In this document: positions 45,802-56,400 of the stretch, piece by piece
Layout of the letters: each line of letters opens with the position of its first letter
Position numbering within the stretch: position 1 is the stretch's first letter
Origin: Isoetes taiwanensis
Lineage: Eukaryota > Streptophyta > Lycopodiopsida > Isoetales > Isoetaceae
Assembly: GCA_021234155.1 (NCBI GenBank)
Contig: JAJEKV010000114.1
Coordinates: forward strand, 186,001 to 250,000
Reading direction: 5' to 3'
Length of the DNA stretch: 64,000 nt
Position numbers and translations under genes: made by a program
The notes under the pieces: model-generated
Seen by the model: only the letters and a program-made list of their open reading frames with translations
The model's database searches: none
What the model was told of the DNA's origin: nothing

Positions 45802-46280
45802 TATAACATGACATCTTGATCATTAATTTAACATAATTACCTACTTGGACTACGTGCCACGTTGCACTGTTTGAAGCCCAAGAATGTTAGGAATTTTTTT
45901 GACTGATGCTTCTTGACATTGCATAGATTTGATGTGTATTGAATACTTCTAATACTAGATTCCCAAATAAGTAGGCACTCAATGGGCCCTTGCTTGAGTA
46001 AGTTAAGCAAGGCTTTTGTTGCACAAAGAGAGACTTTCTCTCAGTCATAGGCCTACAAGATTCTTGCGCTCCAGACACGTGATAAGGTTTAGATGATACA
46101 ATAAGATTAGATTTAGGTGATAACATTAAGATTCGAATCGTCCTGTGTAAAAATGTGCAAAGTTGACATGCTTAAATCGAGAAATGGTCCAAACCAGAAT
46201 GAGGGTGCAACCAGGGTAGGCGAAGTCTGTCCTCAGCCGATAAAAAAAGAGAAAGCTGGTACTGATAACCACAGTTCCAA
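45802..46280. repeat. Repeat family A tail and unassigned sequence
   Basis: The first 100 bases continue family A after the MITE. Beyond about 45,900 there are only motifless ORFs on both strands. Confidence 0.5.
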
Positions 46281-46490
46281 ATGGCACAACCGGAAATCGA
46301 TAGGCTGCATAGCGAAGCAATGGATTTTTACTTTGCTCTGTCTGAAACAGACCAACAAAGGGTGAGAAAGTTGTTCAAAGATCTGGACAAGAATGGCAGC
46401 AACTGTGTGACGATACCGATGCCGATACCGGATGTGGGTTTTCTGAGTTCTTTGATAACTGTACCACCATGTAGTTTCCTGTATATCTAG
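46281..46490 (+). pseudogene. EF-hand protein fragment, exon cut by a repeat
   Basis: The frame gives MAQPEIDRLHSEAMDFYFAL, then DQQRVRKLFKDLDKNGSNCV, which is the start helix and the first half of an EF-hand calcium loop (D-x-D-x-N-G). After about 46,420 the frame enters sequence that is also present at 47,790 and therefore belongs to a dispersed repeat. Only the N-terminal part of a calcium-binding-type protein remains. No second EF-hand is visible nearby. Confidence 0.6.
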
Positions 46491-46870
46491 TTTACTGTCT
46501 TCCTCACACTAATTTTTCCATCCTCATACTGGCTTTTCTATTGTAGTGACTGGCTTTGCTATTGTAGTGAGAGCTTGTATTTCAACATATGTAGTCTACA
46601 TACTTATTCACCCAATCAAATTAAATTCCATTTTTTGTAAATCCATTTATTTATTTGATTCGTGGTTTGCATGCCAATCCAATATCGTTCAATTGTCTAC
46701 TTGTTGTGTGCTGTTTTCATGGCCTCTTGACATGAAATGAGTGGCGCCGCCTCTAAAATTCATCTGCACTTTACCCAACAAGGGCCTCTTACATTCATTG
46801 GACCTTTTATACAGCCTTGGTGTCATCCTAAATATCTTTGGTGATGTAAAAGTTAAGAGTCATTAAACCT
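46418..46870. repeat. 450-base direct repeat, copy 1
   Basis: Starts with GATGCCGATACCGGATGTGG and recurs at 47,797-48,240 with about 85-90 percent identity by eye. Blocks include TTTGATAACTGTACCACCAT and GGCCTCTTGACATGAAAT. Confidence 0.85.
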
Positions 46871-47796
46871 TTTAAGTAGAAAGCGATATAATATGTGCAT
46901 TCCCTTATCATATCATATTCATGATACTGCTTAATAGCCACAACAGATGAGCACGTTCCTATCATTCATTGTAAAGCTTTATGTTAGATGAACGCCCAAT
47001 AATTTACATAGGCCATCATTTAAAACTTGGCTTACAAACAATTCTTATAGACTTGTTTATCATTCACAAACAACTGATTTCTTATAAACTGTCTAATCAA
47101 TCAGAAACATTTATAATTGCAAAAAAGGATCATGTTATTGCAAAGCCTAAGCATCCAAAAGACAATTAAGTTCAAAATTCCCTAGCAAGGCACTTGCGAA
47201 AGCTACATGCCTTTGTCCAATAGATTCATTGGTATATGATGGAAGACATGATGTCGCTATCACTCCAGCAAATGCTACAATATGGAAAAAAACCATAAAA
47301 GTTACACTATAAAATCGTAGCAAATGATACAGGGAATACTTGCCTAATTCGTGCTTCCACATTTTGCATGCCTGTTTTAGCATATTTTCGTCTTGTATGC
47401 ATGACTACTAGCTACTTAACAGCTTATCTAATGCCATGGCAAAACTCAATCAAGATGGCAAATCATGTGTTTTTAGATATACGCAATAATACAATTGATT
47501 AAGAACAATTAGACCTTTCTACAATTAGAATGCATGCTCTAAATTCTTCCATCGCAACAGAGAACAATTAACAATTATATCCATATGAACATACATTTGA
47601 TTAAGCCTAAAAATCGATGATGCCAACTCAAATGTAGGCAGAAAACCCCAAGTGAAAATATCAAATGTTTTTCTTGGTCAAGTTTTTGAGCCCTAATGTA
47701 GCTCGTTTAACACCCACTTTTGTTTTATCAACCTTTGAAGACCCATCCACAGCTACTTTTTCCTATCACGACTAACGGCTCCAGTAACATGTTCCA
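46871..47796. other. AT-rich spacer, no gene
   Basis: Motifless short ORFs on both strands only (46,981-47,169 plus; 47,147-47,383 minus). Confidence 0.45.
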
Positions 47797-48240
47797 GATG
47801 CCGATGCCGGATGTGGGTTTACTGAGTTCTTTGATAACTGTACCACCATGTATTTTTCTGTGTAGTTTCTCGTGTTCCTCAAACTAACAGTTCCTTCATC
47901 TTCCTAAGGGCTTTGTCTGCTGTAGTACGAGCTTTGTCTATTGTATTGAGAGCTTGTATGTGAGCATATGTACATACTTATTTACCAAATCAAATTAAAT
48001 TTCATTGTTTGTAAATCCATTTATTTATTTGATTTGTGGTTTGCATGCCAATCGAATATCATTCAATAGTCTGTTGTTTGTTGTTTTTATGGCCTCTTGA
48101 CATGAAATAAGTGGCGTGGCCTCTAAAATTCATTTGCACTTTATGCAACAGGGGCCTCTTACATCCATCGGACCTTTTATGCAGTCTTGATGTCATCCTA
48201 CATTGTTTTAGTGATGTAAATGTTAAGAGTCATTAACACT
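47797..48240. repeat. 450-base direct repeat, copy 2
   Basis: Second copy of 46,418-46,870. The EF-hand exon is not repeated with it. Confidence 0.85.
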
Positions 48241-48340
48241 GAAAGCAAAGCATAAGGGAAGGCAAGCATAACTCCAAACGGAGAGTACTAGCAGCAGCGA
48301 CAAGGATGGAAGGACTATCAAAAGTCAAAGTAGACGGAAT

Positions 48341-49072
48341 TTTTTTTTTTTTTTTTTTATGGAAACGGCAGTAATATTATATTACATGTAAATACATAGT
48401 AATACAAAAAGACAGGGGGAAACCCTGTTATAAAGGCCAAATTGAAAAATGGCCTTGACACTCCCAAGGAGGATAATTACCTAAATTTAAACACTGATCA
48501 AAATTATAAAAGCATTAAGTTTCACTTGTTCTGGTAATTCCTGCTAGTGTACTGAATCTTCAGTTTTCTGTGACTCCATCCAAGGAAATAACTGCCGAGG
48601 CATGAATGGTAAATCTGAACAGCAGGTCATCAAGCTCCACTGCTCCATAGGAGGAGGAATCCAAAATGTGGAGGATCCACGATTCCCGGGCCCCTATACA
48701 GATTTGGAGCTTCTCCTCGAAATAAGGCTTGATTTCCTGTTTGAAAACCCAGATATCTTCATCTTTCAGTACCTGTTGTAAGGTTCGGATCATAATCGTT
48801 TCTGTTTTGACCCATTGCAGAGCTGCCAACACCTCCTGATGAGACATGGGGCGGGTATCCTCCGGGACCTCTCTGGCATGGCCGCCTTCACGATGCTTGT
48901 TGACTAGATAATCTGTCAAAGACATTAGAAATGTTATTGAAGTAAGACGAAAAGAAAACATAGAACCCTTGAAAAGAGCCCAAAGCATCCCATCTTTTGT
49001 CATAGTTGCATCCCTTTTTCATTCTGTGTGCCATGGCTGCTTCTGCTAACTCCAATTGGAGGGAGTCTTAAG
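48341..49072 (-). mobile_element. Retrocopy with poly(A) and a 17-bp target duplication
   Basis: AAAGTAGACGGAATTTT occurs at 48,327-48,343 and 49,073-49,089. Directly after the left copy a T run (to 48,358) is the poly(A) tail of a minus-strand insert. The insert is intron-free and ends at a sharp 5' boundary, as expected for an mRNA copied by LINE machinery, or for a 5'-truncated element. Confidence 0.9.
48560..49003 (-). CDS. 147-codon ORF inside the retrocopy, function unknown
   Basis: Open from the methionine at 49,003 to the stop at 48,560, with an in-frame stop just upstream of the start. A leading hydrophobic stretch (SFRLTSITFLMSL) is followed by a charged, helix-rich region: MSHQEVLAALQWVKTE, QQVLKDEDIWVFKQEIKPYF, SWILHILDSS. 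No family is recognised. A 200-base 3' UTR precedes the poly(A). A second frame starting at an upstream ATG (49,033) is open for about 50 codons, so the start choice is uncertain. Whether the copy is expressed cannot be told. Confidence 0.45.
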   Translation of the reverse strand: MTKDGMLWALFKGSMFSFRLTSITFLMSLTDYLVNKHREGGHAREVPEDTRPMSHQEVLAALQWVKTETIMIRTLQQVLKDEDIWVFKQEIKPYFEEKLQICIGARESWILHILDSSSYGAVELDDLLFRFTIHASAVISLDGVTEN

Positions 49073-49277
49073 AAAGTAGACGGAATTTTGAAAGGCAAGG
49101 CAAATAAGAGAATTGAAAGAATAAGTGACGATAAAGCTAGACGTCAGAATCATAGGAATTAGGGAATTTCCTAAAGAATGTGTATGAACTGGCTGCAGAC
49201 TTTTTCTAGAGGGAGATGGGAGAATCCAGATTGATAATAACAAGCGCAGAGAGAGCGGGGGTGTACAGGGGCAGAGC

Positions 49278-49975
49278 ATGACACATCAACGTCACCCACC
49301 GGGATCAAATAACGAAGAGCAGGATATTGCGGAAAGCGGACTGGATCAGGTATGGAGTCAAAGTCATAGACTCGAAAATGAAGATGCAGGGGGAAGAGGC
49401 GGCTTAGAAACTGGAAAAACTAAGGAAAATGAGGAACGAAGGCAGGTGCGCTTGCAAGTGGGGTGGGTAAAAGTAATATGCCAGGATTAGACAGGGGGGA
49501 AGCGGGCTTCTCCGGAGATCAAAACGCAGTAGATGGCGGGGACATCGGAATCGCAAAGTGGACTGGAGAAAATAGGAGACATAGGGGTTAGTGGGAGCCA
49601 AGAAGGTGGGTGTGGGGCAAAGGGAAGAGGAACGAGAGGCAGGAAGAGATCACAGGAGCAGGAACTATAAAGTATCGGGAGCCCGAGCGGAGCGAGCAAA
49701 CAAAAAGGGATGGGTCGAGCAGGGAGAGGACTGGGAATGGGCCTAGAACAAGCAATAGCCAGGGAGGTAACCGAAGGAGGCAGAGGAAGGAACAGGGAGA
49801 TCAGGAACTTGCAGTAAGCTTTTGGAATTGCAACAGGTATCCGTGGAACGATGGCGAGGGTTTAACAAGGTTCGAAGGGGAGGATGTGATATGCCTAGCC
49901 GAAACATGGGAGTATCATGAGAAAAGGTTGCCGCAAGTTCACACGTCACCCGGGTATAAGTAGACCTTTATGGGT
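49278..49975 (+). pseudogene. 5' part of a LINE: ORF1 tail and endonuclease start
   Basis: A purine-rich, Arg/Glu/Lys-rich block (49,610-49,800) leads into ELAVSFWNCNRYPWN and DVICLAETWEYHEKRLPQ (49,800-49,963). This is the N-terminal pattern of an apurinic-type LINE endonuclease (F-W-N-x-N near the start, then L-x-E-T-W). The frame ends at a stop just after PGYK, and no downstream endonuclease or RT follows. Composition (GC and purine bias) differs strongly from the neighbours. This LINE type differs from the DUF4283 family elsewhere in the window. Confidence 0.65.
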
Positions 49976-51440
49976 CAATAGGGAATAACTTGGGTTAACC
50001 TAAAAGGGCTTTTATTAGCTATGCTAAAATATTAGTAAGTAACTAACCTAATTAGGCTAATTAGATTATTAATTAGTAAAAGCCAGCCAATTAGGCAGTG
50101 CCACCTAGCCCAAATTGATTGGCCAGGGGGAACTTGCTAAGTTTGGAGGGCAAATTGGAGCCCTACCCCCAATTCTGCCCCAAATCGGTTTGGGGAGAGT
50201 TGGAAGAAGGAGGAGCTACCAGCTACTGCAACCAGACTTCAAGAATGGAAGCTTTTCGTGACAATGGCTCTAGCAAAGAGACCAGTTAGTCCCTAGATAG
50301 TCTGTGTTTCAGCTAACCCTTCTCTGATTAGATGAATGGTTAATTTCTCTTTTATGTGCTACTAAGATGATGATGGATACTTTGATTATGATTATGTAAC
50401 CATCATTCAAATAAATTGGGATTATGTCAATTCCAAAATCACGCCAACCTATGGTTGTTTTCTAGGGAGTTTTTGTTTTTTTATAATATTTTTTTTGTAC
50501 TTGACAAATGACATAAACATTGCACTTATCTTCTATCTTTTATATAGAACTTGAAAAATGTAAAAGAAATAAGCAAGTTTTTCAAATTTATGACATTATA
50601 ATCCTGAAGCATTGAGATGAAAATAATATATAAATTTGATACAACAATAGAAATAAGAATAATGATTAAAAACAATAATTGCTAGAATAATTGCCACTTC
50701 GGAAGTCCTTTAACTTCCTTGAATAATGGCTCAGATCTGTACATATGCTAATGATATACATGGATACATAATAATTGTGTGTGAAGGTATGTAATTATAA
50801 AGGAGTAAAGAAGAAATAAAGTGTTTATTATGTTGCATATAAAAGGTAAATAAAAGCAATGAGAAGTTTCAAAGCTGTTCCACTAGGACTAAATGCATAG
50901 CCCTTTTGAACCTACAAATGTAAAGGACTTGCAGAAAAATCGATATATAAGGACAGAGTAAATCACGCCAAGCGTGATTTGAAATCTATTGCAATGCACC
51001 CATGAAATGAAAATACTTATTCTGTCACTTAAAAAATTGCCAAATTTTTCATAAATATGCAACTTGAAAGCATTACACTTCAATTTCATACCAAGAGGAA
51101 CCTTCAATTGTGTCGTCGCGGTATGCAATATGGATGATGTTAGACAGAGAATAAACAAATAATAATGTTAATAATCGTAACAAATAAGGGACATTTAATA
51201 CAAGCGAAACTAAGGGCCACAACTTAAGGTTGCTAAAACAACAAGAAGAGGGATGCCAAAAGAAACATTATTTGAAGAACATATTTAAATTATACACCAT
51301 ATTTAAAACAAAATATTCTCTAGGTCAATGATTTGGAAGTAAAAAGCACATACTAGAGCTAGATAAAGGGATAAAATAGACCAAGGATAATAAGGGCTAA
51401 AAGAGCACATGGCCAATCAAATGAAAGTATTTACTCCTTT
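49976..51440. other. No recognised gene
   Basis: The left 500 bases are of moderate complexity (possible non-coding part of a mobile element). From about 50,480 the sequence is very AT-rich. One minus-strand ORF at 50,889-51,158 has no motif. AATCACGCCAAGCGTGATTT near 50,960 is a small palindrome related to the repeats that follow. Confidence 0.45.
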
Positions 51441-51443
51441 ATA

Positions 51444-51635
51444 AATCATGCTTCGCGTGTTTTAGATTCTCTCTCTTTAACTTTTTTGGGTGCAAATTGC
51501 CCTAGATCCATCCCATGCAACCCAACCCATTGGTTTGAAATCACGCTTTGCGTGTTTTAGATTCTTTTTCTTTGGGCTTTTTGCTATAAATCGCCCTAGG
51601 CCCTCCTATACAACCCAAACCATTGGTTCTAAAAA
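51444..51635. repeat. Two 95-base tandem units with a CACGC.TTGCGTG core
   Basis: Units start with AATCATGCTTCGCGTGTTTT (51,444) and AATCACGCTTTGCGTGTTTT (about 51,538). Both continue with AGATTCT, GCCCTAG and CAACCCAA-CCATTGGTT. Related small palindromes lie near 50,960 and 53,310. Confidence 0.8.
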
Positions 51636-52125
51636 AGTGCTAAAAGACACTTCTATTTTCTAAAAGGCTTATTAAAAAAATTCCTAACCTCAAGCATGGG
51701 CGGCTTTGGCTCAGCTCTACAATTTATCGTTATCACGGTGTGTCAAAGACCTACAACTTTCACAGTGGAAGAACCGGCTACAGTTTTCTGATGCCTTCAT
51801 CAGGAACTCTATGGACATATATCTGCCTTCTGTCTTCTGATGGGGAACTCCACAAAAGAATATGTCATTCTCTATTTCGACAGTGGTAGGCTATCTGCGA
51901 CCAAATGTACATCCACGAAAATCCTGAAACTCTTTTGGCCATATCTGTAAGCTGCTAACAACGCCGAGGATGCTACCTACGGTCAAAAAGCTTTAGGGAA
52001 GTAGCGGCCTCCCATAGAATCTATCCATGCATGCAGGAAACTGGAGTAGAAAGCAAAAAATTGGGCGCATTTGGGATTCTATATTCCAGGGATTAAATCT
52101 ACTCAATGCACTTTGAATCTAGTTT

Positions 52126-52605
52126 TTTCAGAGAAACAAGCTGAAAAAATGAATCAAAGTCTTCATAACAAATCCAAGCAGTATATCTGCAGCATGAGAG
52201 GGCGAAAGCAAAAGCCAAGGAAGAAACTGCAATAGAAAGCACAAAATAGATGTAAGTTTTTTGAATTTGCTCCTGACTTTTTTATCTGATTCTTTCGGAG
52301 AAGCAAGCAAGGCATATGAATCAAAGCCTTTATAACGAATCCAAGGAGCATATTTGCAGTACGAAAAGACGAAAGAAAAAGCCAGGGATCGAGGAAGAAG
52401 CTGCAATAGAAAACACAAATAGAAAGCACAAAATACGCGTACGTTGGAATTTGAATTTGCTCCTAATTTTTTTTTATCTAATTTGTTCAGAGAAGCAAGT
52501 AGGAAATATGAATCAAATCTAGCAGCACGAATCCAATAAGCAGGTCCGCAGCATGAAGGATACAAGCAGAAGCTAGGAATCAAGCATGAACCTATAAAGG
52601 AAGCA
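52126..52605. repeat. Three-unit tandem repeat, 165-190 bases per unit
   Basis: Units begin near 52,127, 52,289 and 52,482 with TTC.GAGAAGCAAG. They share ATGAATCAAA, CGAATCCAA and CAAGCAGAAGC- or AAGAAGCTGCAATAGAAA-type blocks. Minus-strand frames across it are open (52,128-52,583), with a Cys/Phe-rich peptide repeated by the units. I do not take this as a gene. Confidence 0.8.
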
Positions 52606-53338
52606 TAAAAAAGAGGTACAAAAATGGAAGCTCATGGTTTTTGCCTGTGGATTTTGAATCACTCACGCAAATTTTTTTGATGAGAACTCTGCCTGGTCTG
52701 GAGTATTTTCTTGCGGATTCATGGCAGGCTGATTTCGGTGGACCTCTGCCTTTATTTCTAATGAGCCTGCGGGCATGATCAATCCTTAAGATCCTTTCGT
52801 TACCATCCAATTTCAAAGCAAATTTTTTATTTCCCATTTAGCTTGCAAATAAGAAGGACGTGCCCTCAGTATATTTAATCGGCCTTTTTCATCTACATCA
52901 TTTATCTTCCTCTCATATACCTGGATCTTTCTTGAACCCACCAAAAAGTCCTGTATTTCTGCGCCTGGATTTGAAAGGGGCATTTTCTTGATGCTACCAG
53001 AACTGCTTGCAAGCAAGATGCTACCATGGGGAAGCAAGTATGATAGTTAATGTGTTGCAAATTAATGAATGCCGAACAATTCGAACCTGGAGGTCGATCC
53101 ATTACCAAATTCGTTGGGGTAAGGTTCGGATTAGGATTTAAAACATAGTTCAATGAATGCCTTATGATTCAAAGAATGGTTTGAAGAATGCATTAGAATT
53201 CTGGATGCAGCCAAAGAGTTCCCAGCTTCACGGATGAGCCATCGAAGCACATTCAAGAAAGTCTAATACAGGGCAAATGCAAGGTTGCAGTCTGATCACA
53301 GTTTTTTGCTCACGCTAAGCGTGTTTTTGGAAGGGGTA
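52606..53338. other. No recognised gene
   Basis: Minus-strand ORFs of 74-83 codons (52,592-53,153) have no motif. They might be 5' sequences of something lost. Confidence 0.4.
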
Positions 53339-53443
53339 ATTTTGTTGACCCGGAAATTTCTCCCTGAAATTTCCTGGCGGCCGCCAGCTGACCTGGCGGG
53401 CCGCGAGGGAAATTTCAGGGAGAAATTTCCGGGTCAACAAAAT
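53339..53443. repeat. Perfect hairpin, 36-base arms
   Basis: Arms at 53,339-53,374 and 53,408-53,443 are exact reverse complements over 36 bases, with a 33-base GC-rich loop (GGCGGCCGCCAGC). Each arm itself contains a smaller palindrome, GGAAATTT with AAATTTCC seven bases away. It is placed just before the left inverted repeat of the recombinase element. Confidence 0.97.
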
Positions 53444-53450
53444 TTCCCGA

Positions 53451-56400
53451 CGAAATTCTAACTAACCTGGAATTTCTTCGACCAGGAGTGACGTGTCAGC
53501 TGACGTGGCGCTGAGGTGGCAAGAACAAGAAAATTCCCCTGTTTCAGACATTTCTTCCCTTTTCCGCTTACGGCAGCGCAAATCTGCGTTGCCGGATGCA
53601 TTTTTGAGCTATTTTTGCCGGAGTTTTGCTGCTTTTTAGTGTTTCCATAGTTCTATAGTGCCTCTACCTTGCTAGCGCCATCATTTCTTGCCTTTTTTTC
53701 GTGCATTTTCGGCTGGGGTAAGTTTCTTGAAGTTTCTTGCTACATTCTTGCTCTGGAGCCTTTTTGATATGCTTTTTCCAATGATATGGCGAGTTCATTG
53801 AAGTATTTTGCGATCTGAGCTTGCTTCCAGGTAAATTTCTTATGATATTTATGTTCTTTTGTTGATTTGTGTTGAGTTTTTCGCTGATTTAGGTTATTTT
53901 TATCTGTAGATCTCGTGGAGGACTGCTAGGACTCAAAAGGTTTGGAGCAGCAGTACAGTATGACTCAAATGCATTTGAAACTTGCTTCTTTTCTTATCTA
54001 CTTTTGTTTATTTAGCATGGACGGCTTAGAAAGCGCAGTAGATGTTCCAGAGCCATCATTTGGCCTGAATATTACGCAAGAATTGGGCATGCATGATGTT
54101 GATGCCTTGGATGATGGTTTTTCTAACCTTGATAAGCTGATTACTGAGTTTCAAGGTCCAGAACTTGAGAACTTCGCTCAAGAAATAGAGGAGAGTTCCT
54201 GGTTCCATGAACAGCAAGTTTCTAATGATAAGGACGAATTTATCCCTCTAGATCTTGATCTGGTCAAGGAAGCAGAAGGAGGAGGAAGAGATGCATCTGC
54301 AAAGCTAACTATTTGGGCTAGACGGCGGTTTGATTCATGGAGGGCTGCCTTTAATCATGACTGCTCAATACCATTGGAGGATGTTCCACCCAAAGAACTG
54401 GCTGTGATGCTAATGAAGTTTATCCTACAAGTCAAGAAGAAGAATGGACAAGTCTATCCGCCGGGAAGGTATGATCTTACCTTTCTTTTGTTTTTACATG
54501 CATTTTTTTTTCTAACTTGTGTAATTTATTTATGCAGTCTCAGTGTTCTTTATAGAACATTTGGCAGGATTTTAAGGAAGAAACAGGAAAAAAGAGTATG
54601 TGAGAGTGGAATTGAAGAACCTCCTTTCAACATTTTAAAGGCTGATGTATTCAAAAAGAGTACGTATGCATTTGTCATTGCTGTTAGAAGATCCAGACTT
54701 CTTAGAGCAGCAGGGAAGAAAAAGAAAGCACCTACAATTCCTTTTGGTGTAGAACAGGACATTCTAGCAGATGTTGATCACCAAGTTTTTCATCCTAGGG
54801 GAGTACAAAAGAGGCTGTGTTTTTACATATGCTCCAGGTTTGGTATTAGAGCTTGAAAAGAATTATGGGATTTGAAAGTGTATCAGTTTTCACTAGGAAC
54901 TAGTGAGCATGGTGAATTTGTTAAATATGATGAAGCAATGAGTAAAAACAACCAGCCTTCTGTTATACGCTTTGAAGATCATCACTTTAGAGCTCAAGTG
55001 TGGAGTTATGAAGAGGATTTCGTGTTTACATACAAGCAGTATAGTAGACATTTACCTGCAAGACAATTTAATGATGCTGATAAGACCGACGGTGCTTTGT
55101 TCCTGACACCAATTGACAGTTGGACGACTAATGTAAGTTATGTATTTTGTGCTTCAATTTTTGTTTCTTTTGTTATATCAGATCTAATCTGTAGTTGTTT
55201 CAGGTCTGGTACCATAAACAGAGAGTAGGGACGAATACCATAACTAAGTGGCTAAAAGTGATGGGAGATACCGTAAATGCTGATATCTGCAATAAATCTG
55301 GCCGAGTAACACTAGTTTCAAGATTATCTTTGGCTGGCGTACCAGCAGAAGTTGGGATGAAAATTACTGGGCACAAGACATTTGATGCATTTAAACAGTA
55401 AGTATTTTGTTTAATTTATGTGCTTTATTGTTTTAATGGTTAATGCTGATGTTTTTTAATGATATTTTTAGGTATGATAGAAGCACCGAAGTGCAGGTTG
55501 ATGCTGCTATGGCCATACTTGCGCAGCCTGTTAATGACGATGGAACATGTCGTGTGTATTCATCAGTGCTTAATGATCAGATGGACAAAAAGAGAAAAGC
55601 TGAAATTGGGGTTATGGAAAATAGAAAGCAACATTGTCTTCGTCCCACGACACAGGTTAGTTATTAAAGATTGTTTGATTCCATTGCTGTATTTTTTTTT
55701 TTATGTTCTACATCGATATTCTGTTGTTGAAACAGCAAGTTGCTGATAGCGGCTTAGTTGTAAATGCATCTACAAGTGGTAGTGGTATTGCTGCAAATCA
55801 ACGTGGCATAAATGAACAGGTTAGTAGTTAGATTGAAGTTATTTTTTGGTTTTTCTATTTCTACAAGTTTTCATTTGATGCATTTCCACAGGCGAATACT
55901 ATTTCCACAGGTCACTTCATGCCAATGACAGTAGGAGGCGCAGATAAGGAAAATATTGCGCCATTAGCCCAAGAATACCTTGATTTCATTGACAATGATG
56001 TTGTAGATAAATTGATGGCATCAGATCCAATTGCACGAAAAGCTTTAATAGGTGGAAATTTCAATGTCACGAAAGGAAACAGCTTGACAAATACAGGTGG
56101 TCAGAGTTTTATGGGCGCAACATTTTCAGGTTGTGTTTTTCTTAGTTGTGGAAATCCTACTGAAGCTGCCAATGTCCTGGGACAGTTGAATTTGAACAAG
56201 AATTCAGAAACTTGAGTATCAGAAACTTTGTATGTGAACTTTGTTTGGATCAGAAACTTGAGTTTTCTGTATCAGAACTTGATGCTGATCAGACTTGATG
56301 TTTTTTGTATGAAACTTGATGTTTTTGATCAGAACTTGATCAATTTTGGACCAGAAATTCTGCTGAATTACTGTGTTGTAAATTGCTGTGTAAATTGTTT

